A stretch of DNA of 64,000 nucleotides from assembly GCA_035771165.1 (NCBI GenBank), contig JAWNZC010000322.1:7302501-7366500 (forward strand), in the 5' to 3' direction. Made by a program: the position numbers and the translations under genes. Positions 1 through 12,757 of the stretch are shown piece by piece (the stretch's first letter is position 1; the number at the start of each line of letters is the position of its first letter). Below the pieces are notes generated by a model. The model was not told the DNA's origin, made no database searches, and saw only the letters and a program-made list of their open reading frames with translations. This stretch comes from Paragorgia papillata (lineage: Eukaryota; Cnidaria; Anthozoa; Scleralcyonacea; Coralliidae).

Positions 1-129
1 CACGGTTGCTCAAAGATATGGATTTTATGTTCTCGTGGCAAGAGCAATATCTCACTTGTTCGCTGCGCTCACTCGTGAGATATTGTCCTTGCCACTCGAA
101 CATAAAATCCATATCTTCTCGCCACCGTG
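1..129. repeat. Foldback (MITE-like) hairpin
   Basis: The two ends are inverted copies of each other. CACGGT followed by a segment containing AAGATATGGATTTTATGTTC occupies about 1-55, and its reverse complement occupies about 80-129 and ends in CACCGTG. A short loop rich in TTCGCTGCGCTCACTC separates them. There is no coding capacity. The structure fits a non-autonomous foldback transposon; the left edge may be cut by the window. Confidence 0.75.
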
Positions 130-875
130 TAATATCCCATTTGTATAGGATTTAACAGAGACAGAAGTTGAAATATAAGTTATTTAATAAATGATTTAAT
201 AATTAAAATATAAAATGACGTATGTAATGATATTTTGACTACGTATCACACCAAACTTTTTTTATTTCAGAATCATAATATATAGTTGCAGATCAATAAA
301 TTATGCTAAATTAACATATTAAAAAAGAACCAGGTTAACAAGATTCAAATGACCAAGTGTAAAAACAACGGAGTTAAAATAGACACAAGCATGAGAAAAA
401 TATACTTTTCCCTTTATTTTATGCATGCTCTCACGTGCATACAACGTCTACTATATAAAAAAATAAGTATGCTAGGCATACATGTCTCAACTGGCATGAA
501 TTACAGCTGGGCAATTTTTTTTTAAGAAATATAATAAAAAAGTCGCACTTGTTTTGGCGAAATATTAACTCAATGATGCATTTTTCAGTGTCGTTTCTTA
601 CAGAAACTTATCGTCGTTTGGTTCGGGCAGATTGTGACTACGTAGTATTGTCAGAGTAGAATTTCGGATCCATTGCACTGGCTACGTTATTCACCGTGTA
701 TTTTATGTCTTCTACTATTTTCGTATTATGCGTTTTGTTCCATTGCATGGCTCTGCATTATTTTCTATTATTCTAAAACCTTACTATATAGAAATCTGAC
801 TAAACTAATAACGAGGGTCGAAAACGGAACTATTTTAGAATTATGTAAAAAGAAGGAATTAATGTTTTCATTGGT
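130..875. other. No gene recognised
   Basis: This is A+T-rich sequence without a convincing open frame or element end. An open frame of 70 codons at 673-885 has no recognisable motif and a composition expected from random A+T-rich DNA. Confidence 0.6.
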
Positions 876-986
876 GCAATGGTAAGAATATTTTCATTCT
901 GTAAAAGATGAAATGTTCTATTCAACCTCGTTTTGTTAAATGGAACATTCCATCTTTCACCCTCATAAAAATATTCTTACCATTGC
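876..986. repeat. Short hairpin element
   Basis: GCAATGGTAAGAATATTTT at the left end is answered by its reverse complement ending ATATTCTTACCATTGC at the right end. The inner parts (AAAGATGAAATGTTC and GGAACATTCCATCTTTC) also pair. It is a roughly 110-bp foldback. Its right arm is reused as the start of the duplicated unit that follows (also near 1318 and 1990). Confidence 0.7.
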
Positions 987-1028
987 ATTCAAAGACATTC
1001 CTTATTTTTGTATACTATACTAACATAC

Positions 1029-2285
1029 CTGGTCAAACAATACTGATTTTGGAAAAGTTCAACTTTGTTTATACGGTTCTAGAGACTTGTCACTTGAGAT
1101 AAATAAAAAATTCTTTGCAGCTGTTCAAACGTATATAGTTAATACCAACCGCTTTTCTTAATCCAATGTTTAACCTACTCTTTATGTGTACTTGTAAGAT
1201 CGTCTCGTGTGTGTCCGCATGCGAGAGCCCCAGATAAGCTATAGTGCTTTTGGCTCAAACTTGCTAATTTTCTGTTTACCTCTTTTTTTTTAAAATAAAA
1301 TATGTTTATATCAATATTCTTACTATTGCATGCAAAGACATTCCTTATTTTTGTATACTATACTAACATACCTGTTGTTTCTGATGGTTGGAAAATAGTT
1401 GCGACTCCTTTTTCTATAAAAATTCACAAGATCTGAATATGAGTATATCTAAATTTCAATTTATAACTCATTTGTATCAGTCACACAATATACAATAATA
1501 GCATATTAAGGAAAATAGTTAATTGTGAGAGAGAAAGGAAACAGAACTTGCTTCCCAAATGGGAGCTAACCGAGTAATTTATTTAAGAAAAAACAATAAA
1601 TCAATTAAAGTAATCAGTTTTGCACTATTTAATTTCATGTCCGTGATATGCTGCTCAGAGAACTGTATTATTTAATTGTGCTGTGCAATTATTGGGAACC
1701 GTCTGGTCAAACAGTACTGATTTTGGAAAAGTTCAACTTTGTTTATACGGTTCTAGAGACTTGTCACTTGAGATAAATAAAAAATTCTTTGCAGCTGTTC
1801 AAACGTATATAGTTAATACCAACCGCTTTTCTTAATCCAATGTTTAACCTACTCTTTATGTGTACTTGTAAGATCGTCTCGTGTGTGTCCGCATGTGAGA
1901 GCCCCAGATAAGCTATAGTGCTTTTGGCTCAAACTTGCTAATTTTCTGTTTACCTTTTTTTTTAAATAAAATATGTTTATATCAATATTCTTACTATTGC
2001 ATGCAAAGACATTGCTTATTTTTGTATACTATGCTAACATACCTGTTGTTTCTGACGGTTGGAAAATAGTTGGGACTCTTTTTTCTATAAAAATTCACAA
2101 GATCTGAATATGAGTATCTCTAAATTTCATTTGTAAAAAAACTCATTTGTATCAGTCACACAATATACAATAATAGCATAAGGAAAATAGTAAATTGTGA
2201 GAGAGAAAGGAAACAGAACTTGCTTCCCAAATGGGAGCTAACCGAGTAATTTATTTAAAAAAAAACAATAAATCAATTAAAGTAA
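1029..2285. repeat. Direct duplication of about 585 bp (674-bp period)
   Basis: The segment 1029-1614 recurs at 1703-2285 with a few per cent divergence and small indels. Both copies begin CTGGTCAAACA(A/G)TACTG and end in an A-rich stretch followed by CAATAAATCAATTAAAG. About 88 bp of different sequence separates them. No gene is visible inside either copy. The copies look like an old segmental or transposon-borne duplication. Confidence 0.85.
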
Positions 2286-2830
2286 TTCTTCTAAAAGTTA
2301 AAAGTTGCTGAAACTGCCTAGTATTAAAGTTTATAATATCTTCATAGTAAAATAACAAAAAAAAGTTGGGAACTCGAACTCGTTTAGAAAATACAGCTTC
2401 CAGGAAACCATGATGTTTTCTCAATTTGTAGCTATTTTGGCTAACTTTTGATTTCATCTTGTTATCTTAAAAAATCCTTCATAAAAGCACTTAGTTTATA
2501 CTGACTGGGAAAAATATTTGATGTTATAGATGCACTTATATATATGAAACAAATAATGGAAGAAAATTTGACGAAAATAATTTTTGCGATTTATAGAATG
2601 TCCACATTCTTTCTTGTTACATGGTTTTTTGAAGCCGCAAGATAAAAAAACGTACGATATTTCAAACTATCGAAGTGATTTTTTGGCTATTCTTTTATAT
2701 ATGTTGTAGAGTTGGTAGAGGAAATTAAAAAAAGGAAAAAAAGTGGGGGGTCGATCATCGAGAGTCTTCGTGAGCTACACAAGGTTAAATTATAGTTCGA
2801 ACATCGAGCATCATTTTATCATTTTATCTA
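2286..2830. other. No gene recognised
   Basis: A+T-rich DNA. The 68-codon minus-strand open frame at 2251-2457 runs into the duplicated repeat and shows no family motif. Confidence 0.5.
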
Positions 2831-2833
2831 TAT

Positions 2834-2953
2834 TCCCCGAGCCCGGGCGTAGGGCCGAAGGCCGGGAGCCCGGTGAGGGTGCTAATCTCGACATGCCTGT
2901 AGTCCACTTTATACGCGTGTAGAAAAAGCGAGGGAGACGAAATCTGGGAAATA
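2834..2953. repeat. Dispersed GC-rich repeat, copy 1
   Basis: About 120 bp beginning CCCCGAGCCCGGGCGTAGGG and ending in GAAATCTGGGAAATAGTTT. A nearly identical copy lies inverted at 51288-51410. The CCGGGC / GCCCGG stretch can fold on itself. No target duplication was recognised. It is probably a short interspersed or MITE-type repeat. Confidence 0.75.
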
Positions 2954-3265
2954 GTTTATTTAACAAATAGATGACATTTTTCCGTGCGTGTGTACTGTAA
3001 TAACGCACAGATGACGTCACAGCGTGTAAAGAACAAAAAAGTATGTGCGCGTCCTCGGGTCTTTATATAGCATACATCCCTCGTTCTCGGGATTTATCTA
3101 TTACTTAAGCACGTAGGTATGCGGTTGGTGTTGGGGATGGGGGGATGCACGCAGAAAGAGATTGAATTAGCTCGTGTGCTTGAATAAACAGTTTAATATA
3201 TGATCGATAAATGATAAAACTTCAACAATTCATATAATAAGCTTGTAATTACGAGTTTTCCTTAC

Positions 3266-3634
3266 CATAAACATTAATTTCCATTGAAAATTTTTGCTGT
3301 GCTCCCGTGGAGTTTTCCCAATTGCAATAAATAGTGCCATTATCTCTTGCAGTAGTGACGTTAAATATTTCAAAAACAGCTTTACGAGTCAGGTCTATTC
3401 TGGATCGAAGTCGGTAATGTCCATCAGTTGAATTACATGGTCGGCTTGGTTTATTGTACATAACAAGTTTCATGGACGATGATGGACAAGATATGACAAG
3501 ATTGCCACTGTTATCTGCACAGTTCAAGCTTGGCATTGGTGAGCCATTAAGTTCCAAATCAAAGCTGGCATTATAATTTATTGTGATGTTTTGTTTGTTT
3601 TTGCTTTTCAAGTGGATACTTGGAGGAGATCGAT
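3266..3634 (-). CDS. Immunoglobulin-like domain exon (phase 1-1), extracellular receptor
   Basis: This is one exon of a probable cell-surface Ig-superfamily protein. Reading right to left, an acceptor (TTTTTATAG at about 3650-3635) opens the exon at 3634 and a donor (G|GTAAGG) closes it at 3266. That gives 369 nt, 123 codons, with both introns in phase 1, as is usual for shuffled Ig exons. Near the C-terminal end is the F-strand signature DNGTIYC (D-x-G-x-Y-x-C). Two candidate partner cysteines lie at about residues 40-55. Several N-glycosylation sequons (NIT, NAS, NST, NVT, NGT) support an extracellular location. It ends in VYG, as the exon at 32021-32341 ends in LYG, so the two are probably domains of one gene or of paralogues. 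It could instead belong to a fibronectin- or receptor-tyrosine-kinase-type gene; the remaining exons would lie left of the window. Confidence 0.75.
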
Positions 3635-3729
3635 CTATAAAAATGGTATTAAATTAAGGAAGAAATAATAAGAGATTTTTAAAAAGCGTTTCTTTGTTTG
3701 AAAATTACGGCAAACGGCAGAGTACTACC

Positions 3730-5905
3730 GAGTTAGCGTTCTTGAAGTTCTTTCTGTTGCTCTTTCAGCTTGCATGCTTTTGCCTTTTCATGCGATGATT
3801 GATTTTTACAATTTTCCGTTATATATAACAACATTCGTTCTACGTCCGTTTCCCTCGCTTGCGCAAGGATTGGTTGGCGGCTCTCCATAGCAGATTCCTC
3901 CCTACTCTCCCGCGCACGCACCCTTCCTTAAACCACACTCTCTCATGTCCCTCTCATCATCTGACTCCATGTCGTTTTTGGCCTTTCTCTTCCTCTCCTT
4001 CTACATCACATGACATGCTTTTCTTTAACTACAGTGAAATAAAAGTAGAGTGCTGCGTAGGCAGTGTTGAAATACAAATCGAAATATAGTAAGGTTTGAA
4101 TACTGCCGAAAACATTGAACGTAGTTTCTAACGTTTCGAGCGAAGGGCCTTCGTCAGAGACCAACTCAAAACCACTTACATTACTTAGTCAGGCACCAAT
4201 TACTCAGACAACATTACTTATTTAGACACCAACTCAAACCAATTCTTTCTCTCAGCTCTGTATTCGGCACTCTTTTACCACCTAGATATACCACATCAAC
4301 CGTATACCATCCTCATTCCTGTCTACTCTAAGCTTGCACTTTGGTCCACATTCACGTCTCGCTTCCACACACCATTGCATGTACTCCTAACACATGTCAC
4401 ATACACTTTCCCTTCAATGACACTTTCTTCTTTGTCAATATCCTGACAACTCTTTAAACTTCCTCCATGCACTAACAACGCACCCTTGCCACAAACGCCG
4501 AATTTACTCCGCCACTCCCATTGAGCATATCTCCCAGATAACAAAACTTTCCTACATTCTCCAAATGCACTCCATTTCCCAGATCCAAGTTTTCATTTAT
4601 ACCACTACTCTCTGTATCACTTTTACACACCTTGCACTCAAGCGTGTCTTCAATCCTAGCCAACAACCCTTTCACACCTATAGAAGAATCTCTTGTGAAC
4701 CCATCTTCTGAACTCCGTACATCGAATAGAATTGCCTTTTCCACGAGTGCACGGCCACTTCTCCGTCTTTTCAACAAGGCCATTGCCAGAAATTTGGGAC
4801 AAGATGGTGGCGCGCGTGCGCATTAACGACCATAATAATGGAGATTCTCAACAGTAAATAATAAGGAGAGCACACAATAATTCAAATTTTGCTTAAACGG
4901 TGATATATTTCTTCTTTCTCCAGATCCATATGAATTCAGCATGGACTAAGCAACAGTTGTAACTAAAAAACTTTTCTTAGCTCGACGACAAAGTACTTCC
5001 CTAGCTCGTCTTATTTTTGCACTAAAAGCGCCACTATCCATAGTGTTAGCCATAGTAATCTTTGTAAACAGGCGCTAGAAATTGGCCAAACTGACCAACA
5101 ATGTTACGGGCGATGCGAAGTCTCCAGATCGCAATGCATTCGGCATGAGTCAGTCTACTTCCTGAGCACATAAAGATCCTGATTTGTCCCTAGCATAGTA
5201 CTTCCAAAAGCGTTTGAACTTGCTTGATTTCACAGTTCTTATAGCCGTTTACAGGTTATTTACATATACATACATGCACGATTTAGGCAAATTCTAAAGA
5301 ACTCAATGACCTGAATAATGAAATACACTAGCATACAATAGAATCAAACGCATTAGAATACATAATTATATTATTAGGCGACAGAGAGCAGGGACACAAA
5401 TGACCAAAATTTCTGGTGATGACTACAATTCACAGACACCATCCCTTAGTTTTCCCAATATTGACTTTCATCGCGCTTTTGCCTCCGTGCACTTTTCTAC
5501 TTCAGCACATTTTCTTACAGTTCCTCCATGAAGCTCTCAGCCATTAAACCAAGTCATATGTGTATATACAACAGTTGCAACGCAGCCCCTCTTTTACCTC
5601 TTCTGTCAGCCCCTCCATACAACACAATCACGAACAATAACAGACTTGATCAGAACGGCCCCTGCATGATGTACTCTAACCTTTACCTCAAACTCTTCAC
5701 TGTCCATGCTTGATGCTTCGTTTTTACCACTGTCTTTACTTTCTAATACATTATCATCATCACTTCTACCAGTCATTCTCCACCCCCAGCTTTTTTAATG
5801 TCAACCTATACCCACTTCTTTTGGTACCCCATTCAACGCTTTCTCCAGATCTACACACGCACAAAACAGTGCGCCTTTTCTGCCAAAAGCTTGTGTTCGT
5901 TGTTT
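3730..5905 (-). pseudogene. Decayed RTE-like LINE (reverse transcriptase remnants)
   Basis: Minus-strand fragments in several frames match the C-terminal half of an RTE/RTEX-type non-LTR reverse transcriptase. From right to left there is an RT motif-like DLEKALNGVPKEVG near 5850-5800 (compare the usual DLEKAFDRVP), then KFCYLGDML near 4550-4500, then GKVYVTCVRS near 4400, and a final RDMRECGLRKG-like tail near 3950. Frames 4472-4783 and 4323-4544 overlap and are shifted relative to each other, and stops are frequent, so it is non-functional. The RT active-site box was not found in a readable frame. Identification rests on short motifs recognised by eye. Confidence 0.55.
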
Positions 5906-5935
5906 GGACTTTAAAGGCTAGTAGAAACTATGAAG

Positions 5936-6650
5936 CAAAATCTTCTCCTTCTCCTTCTCCTTCTCCTCCTTCTCCTTCTCCTTCTCCTCCGTCTCCTTCT
6001 CCTCCGTCTCCTTCTCCTCCGTCTCCTTCTCCTTCTCCTCCGTCTCCGTCTCCGTCTCCGTCTCCGTCTCCGTCTCCTTCTCCTTCTCCTTCTCCTTCTC
6101 CTTCTCCTTCTCCTTCTCCTTCTCCTTCTCCTTCTCCTTCTCCTTCTCCTTCTTCTTCTTCTTCTTCTTCTTCTTCTTCTTCTTCGATTCTTCGATTCTT
6201 CTTCTTCTTCTTCTTCTTTTTCTTCTTCTTCTTCTTCCTCCTCTTCTTCTTCTTCTTCTTCTTCTTCTTCTTCTTCTTCTTCTTCTTCTTCTTCTTCTTC
6301 TTCTTCTTCTTCTTCTTCTTCTTCTTCTTCTTCTTCTTCTTCTTCTTCTTCTTCTTCTTCTTCTTCTTCTTCTTCTTCTTTCTTCTTCTTCTTCTTCTTC
6401 TTCTTCTTCTTCTTCTTCTTCTTCTTCTTCTTCTTCTTCTTCTTCTTCTTCTTCTTCTTCTTCTTCTTCTTCTTCTTCTTCTTCTTCTTCTTCTTCTTCT
6501 TCTTCTTCTTCTTCTTCTTCTTCTTCGATTCTTCTTCTTCTTCTTCTTCTTCTTCTTCTTCTTCGATTCTTCTTCTTCTTCGATTCTTCTTCTTCTTCGA
6601 TTCTTCTTCGTCGATTCTTCTTCTTCTTCGATTCTTCTTCTTCGTCTTCT
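5936..6650. repeat. Long (TTC)n/(TCC)n microsatellite
   Basis: About 700 bp of nearly pure pyrimidine. CTT/CTC and CCGTCT triplets come first, then long TTC runs, then TTC runs broken by GATTCTTC, with a degenerate tail. The long open frames that read poly-Ser, poly-Phe or poly-Leu here are artefacts of the repeat. It sits at the 5' side of the decayed LINE. Confidence 0.95.
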
Positions 6651-6925
6651 TTTATCTTTTTTCGTCTTCTTTTATGCTATTTTCACCTCTTTGTATTCAA
6701 TAAACTCAACTTAGTCTTAGTAAAGCTACCATTTCCTACAGTACTTTCTTTAACTCCTTATATTTCTCCTGTGGAATGCATAGAATGTCCTTGTCACCAG
6801 TTGTTGTAATTTCTTGATTTCACTCCTGAAGCTTTTTAATTCTTCTATTTTCTCCATATGTTTCATTCGTCATGAATAGTTTCAACACTAATATGACCAC
6901 GTGTTTCAAAAATTGTTAGCATTAC

Positions 6926-7113
6926 AGTAGGACCTCGATCGTTAACTCGAACTCGGTTATCCCGAAAACCTCGCTATTTCGAACAAGAGTTGATTTCCCT
7001 TCAACATATTTCTTCACTGTTTTACTGTACAATTGACCCCGTTATCTCGAACGCTCGCTATCTCCAACTATTCTCTACTTCCCTTGAGGGTTCGGGATAG
7101 TGGGGTTCCACTG
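6926..7113. mobile_element. Tigger/pogo-like MITE
   Basis: Terminal inverted repeats CAGTAGGACCTCG (left) and GGGGTTCCACTG (right) flank 188 bp of TA-rich sequence with CTCGAAC / TCGAAC motifs, and a TA dinucleotide lies on each side (6924-6925, 7114-7115). This is the usual arrangement of pogo-type Tc1/mariner miniature elements. No transposase remains. Confidence 0.75.
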
Positions 7114-7496
7114 TATATCCTGTAACTACTGTATATCCTAAATAACAGCAACAACACGAATGAATGGGCTAAAGATATATATTGTCATTTTGTGATGTTT
7201 TCAAACCGATCGAGTGGATTGACCGGTGCATATTTTGCTCTCTATGGATATATCTCTGCTGAATGACCCTGAATACCAGGAACTGGTTGGTTTATGTTTG
7301 GTTTTTTTGGCCCTGTTCTCTCTCCATGTGCCGTGACTCGTGATATGCGTCGTAAATACATATCCACGACAACTAGGAGGTATTTTCCATTCCGCAAAAG
7401 TCGGACTAAGAACCAGACCCAGTCCAAAAGGATATAGTACCCTGCCTATTGATTCCGCGCGAACGAACTAACGAACACTCACAGGCTAAAATATAA

Positions 7497-8680
7497 TAAA
7501 AGCGCTGTTGACTTGTGACCACTGACCTATATATATAACTGGACTGCGTGCTCCTATTACCTTTGAGTTAGGAATAGTATCCCCAAAACCGTTTTCAAAA
7601 TGGCGGCATTTATGGGTCCTTTTGGTAATGGTGAACGTCGCTGACCGATACCTAAGAACCGGACTGATCAGACACATGTTTTTAAAACTGCGTTTTGTTC
7701 GGCATACACTCGAATTATCAGAGCAGACGAGGATCCCGTCAGTTGTCAGGTGTTTTAAAATCCATTCAAAAACTCATTAATAATTCATGAGGAAAATTCA
7801 AAAGAAATTAAAGTTTAATCAGTGTCTTTATATGTGATAAAGATACCTCCTGATTTACACAAACTTTAGCTTTGATTTTCTCAGCAACAAACACAAATAA
7901 TACACATGGAAAAACCACTAAAATGTTTTGTTTACACAAGCTCGAGATCATGTTCTATGTTCCTATTTGGTCAGACAAATAATTCAGTAGGCCTCTTGAG
8001 TCGTTCCAGAAGAAATAGGGACCTTAAGCAAGCACAACGCGAACGTCACGACGACGACCCAAGTACAATAGTATTTTTCAACCAAAACAAAGCGTTGAAT
8101 AATTTGCAGTCCCAAGAGTAATTCCAACACCGTCTTCGTTGCACATACAACGCCAACTGAAGCGTTTTCACGTTTTCAAGACGACGTTATGGCAAGGAAC
8201 AGCAAAAGTTGTTAGTTTACTTAGGCGTTATTCTTTCATACGTCATGTTGTCGAAGCTATGGTTGCTTTCTAAAGATCTTACAAAATACATAAAGCATAC
8301 AATATGCGATGTCCTGATCCATGGTTCTTTTAAATGTAGCAACTTATTTGCCGTCGTCGTCCTAGCTTGCTTAAGGTCCCTAATTAACAATGACCAACCG
8401 TGCATGCATTAACTCTTCCCTGTTCGAATTATTAAAGGTCTTTACTCTTTAGTATTTTGTTCTGGCTAACGCCAGACTATTTTATTCACCTCTGGGGAAG
8501 CCCTCGCACAGGACGAGTTATAGTTAAATATTTTTTCCTGCGATAAGTACATGTCAGTGGTCGCTACCATTAGCAGAAGGATCCATAAATGCTGCCATTT
8601 TGAAAATGAAAATGGGGACACATTTTTGGACAGCATCCGCAGTCCAGTTATATATAGGTCAGTGCTTGTGACTCGTATAG
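7497..8680. repeat. Nested foldback repeat (imperfect inverted arms)
   Basis: The outer arms are 7497-7650 and 8550-8680. They share, in inverted orientation, an ACTGACCTATATATA...ACTGGACTGCG block and a TTTTCAAAATGG-GCATTTATGG block at roughly 75-80 per cent identity. A second inverted pair lies inside: AGGGACCTTAAGCAAGC near 8018-8034 and its complement near 8365-8382, both next to GACGACGAC. The open frames that cross it (7486-7677, 7906-8121, 8551-8796) are not genes. It is probably one or two decayed non-autonomous DNA transposons. Confidence 0.6.
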
Positions 8681-8998
8681 CACCGCAATTTCCGGCGCTA
8701 AGAGATGAGGGAACGTTTGCGAGCAGAGGCCATAAATTCCTTACTGATGACGTATTTTTTCCGAGAATACGGGCAAACGATTTAATTGGTTATTGAAGAA
8801 TCAGAATAAAATCACGGTTTAATTTACACCTTGGATCTGATCCTTGTTATTTCTGGCCGAAAAATTAAAACGAAAGCAACGAAAGTAGTTTTCCACCAAC
8901 CGAAACAAATAATTAACATTTATTCTTTCCATGGCCCCTAGCAAGTTCAAATTACGACGAATGCCAAATTTTCCTATGTGTGACTTCCTCTCGAGACT

Positions 8999-9247
<249 letters not shown>

Positions 9248-9261
9248 TTGATTTGATTTGA

Positions 9262-10647
9262 TTTGATTCACTTTTATTTCAATACGGTAGTTTCATAAGT
9301 TAACACTTCTTTACATGAAAGCCGTATGATAATATATACATATATATTAAATATTTTTACAAATTTTATAAAATAAAAATATACAATAGATAATTATAAA
9401 CAATTAAGATACACAATGACAATTTTTCAAATCAGACAATTTGTTTTTAAAAGTAGTTAGTGATTGCGGTATTTTAAAATCGTGTGGAAGAGAATTCCAC
9501 ATTTGCACACCTCTATACGAGAAGCTTCCCTTAAAACATTCAGTTCTGGGAGCTTGAGTTAATGCTAAATTTATTTCACTATCCCTAAGTTTAGACCTGT
9601 AAGAAATATAATCTGAGCACTTAACAAAAAGGTCATTTAAATAACCAGGAACTTTGTTATTTAGAGCTTTATAAACCATTAAGCATAAATGTTTGTCTCT
9701 TCTTTGTGATAAATTTTCCCAATTTAATTCTTCTAATATTTCAGCAGATCTCGTATCATAACCTTGAAAAGTAATAATACGAGCCGCACGATTTTGAAGT
9801 TTTTGCAAGCAGGATGAGGGACCTTTACTTAGGTTTCCCCAAACAGTATCACAATAGTCAAAATAAGGCTGAGTAAGTGCATTATAAATGGAAACAAGAG
9901 TTTGTTTTGGTACAAATTTCCGTGCTTGTTTAAGACCATTAATAGAACGACAAACTTTTTTGCTTAAATGATCTATATGTTTACTCCAGGACATATTTTC
10001 ATCAAAATATACCCCCAGGCATTTAGTGGATTTAACCCTTTTAATCGGTTGATTTCCTATCGTAATTGGAAAAACTCTACCTAAATTGGCCAATTTAAAT
10101 GATGTAGCAATATACATGTATTCAGTTTTAGTCACATTTAAACTAAGTTTATTAGCTTTGAGCCATTTGTGAACACTGTCAAGATCACACTTGACGTGAG
10201 ATTGCAATTCACTAGTTGATTTAGAGGCAGCACTTAATGAGGTATCATCTGCATACATGCGTGCTTTTGTATATTGAAGACATGCAGGCAAATCATTAAT
10301 AAACAATAAGAACAGTAATGGCCCCAAAATAGACCCTTGTGGAACACCGCAAGTTATTTTTTGAGGTTTTGAAATATGTCCTTCTACAACACAACTTTGC
10401 TGTCTATTTGACAAATATGATGCAAACCAGTCAAGAGATTTTCCACAGATGCCGTAAACTTTTAGTTTTTCTAACAGAATATGATGGGAAACCGTATCAA
10501 ATGCCTTAACTAGATCCAGGAATGTTATTAAATTTATCATATCATTATCCATGTTCAGGTACCACTCATTGGTTGCATCTAGTAAAGCAGTAACTGTTGA
10601 ATGAAGAGAACGGATAGTAAAGCAGTAACTGTTGAATGAAGAGAATG
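9262..10647 (-). mobile_element. CR1/L2-like LINE, 5'-truncated, with reverse transcriptase
   Basis: An intact-looking frame (about 10640 down to stop at 9404) encodes the reverse transcriptase half of an APE-type non-LTR retrotransposon. Visible motifs in order are FLDLVKAFDTVSH, the GVPQGSILGPLLFLLFINDLP box and the catalytic YADDT, followed by the C-terminal thumb region with FDYCDTVWGN and LQKLQNRAARII. The RT core is complete from motif 2 on. The endonuclease and early RT are missing, so the copy is dead on arrival. Beyond the stop come about 140 nt of 3' UTR, an AATAAA and short CAAAT(C) tail repeats. A 34-bp direct duplication (AGTAAAGCAGTAACTGTTGA... at 10583 and 10617) marks its truncated start. 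Open-frame retention indicates a fairly recent insertion. Confidence 0.88.
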
Positions 10648-10920
<273 letters not shown>

Positions 10921-12240
10921 TCTTTATTACCTCCAATACTGAAGAGCGCATATACAAATTGCATACGCTATTTAAAATTTTTTTATCTATATTTACAAGT
11001 AAAATACTAATTAGTTTTCTGATGCCTAAAATAGTTAGTTAAGAAAGTTATAAACTAAAGTATAATAATTCATAAGTTATCTGATAGATCTTTAACTCCA
11101 TTAAAAATAGTTATAATTTCGGTCGTCACAATAATGAGAAGCATAAGCGGCGGAAGATAGGTTTGGTAGGGGGGGGCTGAACTTCGAGCGGTGAAGGCGC
11201 GAGAAACCTCTAGGGGGCGTCTGGGGGCATGTCCCCCCGGAAAATTTTGAAATTTAGAGTCTCTGAAATGGCATTTCCTGCGTTTTGGGGGAAGATTTTA
11301 CAGAATCCTACACGTTGTAAAACCTTTACCGCCCACAACAATTTTTTTCATTATTCTTAATTTTTTTCGGCCTTTCTTAATTCTTGGCATTTCGATATGG
11401 CTCATTCATAATACTTCTGGTTAGCAGTCATCAAATGCTAATACGTGGAGTATTTCATGAAATGAGTTTTGAGCTTTCACACGGCACGATTTTTCTTACG
11501 ATTTTCACCAGGATTATCACCCTGCAGTGATATGGAATTTTCAAAATGCTGTATATCGAAGATGTATAAATATTCAACGTATAATCACCCTTACCTTCGG
11601 CGCAAAGGTAGGGGGGCTCAGCCCCCCCTTTTTTCCACTTTTACAAAGTTGGGGGGCTTTAGCCCCCCCCCCCCCCCCCAGCCCCCCGGTTCCGCCGCCT
11701 ATGATGAGAAGGGTGTCTAAAGTATTTTCCCCATTGCAGATAACATGATGGCTTCCACCTATTAGTGTATCAAAAAGATCTTCATCGTCCATATTATTAA
11801 GATAAGATACAACTTGTATTGGCAAGTTGTCAGTAATCCTGTCCCACATAATATTTCGTTCTCGACATACTTTCGAGCAATCCATAATAAAATGATAATT
11901 AATGTCCTTAAAATGCTTACTACATAGATGACATATATAAAAATTCTCACAGTCTTGGACTGCCTTTAGTAGTTCAGCAGGAGTATTTCCGCAAAGTAAA
12001 TTCACCATGTTTGCTATTGGTACGCGATGTAATGGATTCCGTCTTGCTATTTCCCAATGGATAACTGGTCTCAAATCTTGGTGTATTCTTCTTAGCCGAT
12101 GCAAGTTTGGCTTTTCCAACATTTCGTCTTTCCATGTCTGAATTTGAATATTTATTTATAGCATCCACTATAATATTTCTCCATATGGTTTTACTTGGAA
12201 ATATACAGTCTCTCAAATAAACTTCGAAATAACTGTACAA
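10921..12240 (-). pseudogene. Second LINE remnant, RT C-terminus with zinc-binding region
   Basis: Minus-strand frames (12240-11974 and 12122-11711, shifted relative to one another) encode a basic protein with CENFYICHLCSKHFKDINYH, a C-x2-C...H...C zinc-binding region typical of the C-terminus of several non-LTR retrotransposon proteins. The reading resumes left of the hAT-like insertion (11142-11703) and ends at a stop near 11070. It then runs through an A+T-rich 3' UTR to a GTAATAAAGAC end and the GATA tract. The RT core is lost upstream. It is non-functional, and its clade is uncertain. Confidence 0.65.
11142..11703. mobile_element. hAT-like non-autonomous element with perfect 8-bp target duplication
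   Basis: It is bounded by CATAAGCGGCGGAA on the left and TTCCGCCGCCTATG on the right (inverted repeats with one mismatch). Direct copies of ATGAGAAG lie on both sides (11134-11141 and 11704-11711). An 8-bp duplication points to the hAT superfamily. The inside holds C- and G-rich runs (GGGGGGCT...AGCCCCCC) and no transposase. It interrupts the open frame of the LINE remnant. Confidence 0.88.
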
Positions 12241-12757
12241 GTTGTAGGTTTTTAGGATCCTTATTATATCCGGAACATATCCTCGTGCCGCAGGACAGTC
12301 ATCCGCCCCGGGCTTATATATATATAATCCCTATGAATTTACAATGCGGGATATTATGGGATATAAATCCCGAAAAAAACAAAGAAAACCGACTTGATCG
12401 TGTTTTAAGCCAAATTATAAACAACCGCTACGTCATAAGTAGTTTTACAATAAGAAAACTATTTAAAAGAAGATAAGACGGCAGCCACAGGTAAAAAATA
12501 CAACGGGCATTGGCAAGAAAAAACATGCAATGGATATGATACGTTTAAAATACTTCAAGGACACACAAAATATAAAACAAAATTAACTAACAGTGACATA
12601 AATGCGCTGTACTGGACGACAAATAAATTTCAACAATCAACAGCATTCGAATCAGTATTAACTTAAGTGTATGTAGCAGTACCTGTACCGCAGTAGTTCT
12701 ATTGATAGTTGGGTTTCTGTTTATGATCGTCCGTCGCCTTCGGCTTCATTTCTGGTA

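Noticed and set aside
5710..6714. Very long Ser/Pro/Phe/Leu-rich open frames
   Set aside because: They are translations of the TTC/TCC microsatellite in different frames; all three frames are open for the same trivial reason.
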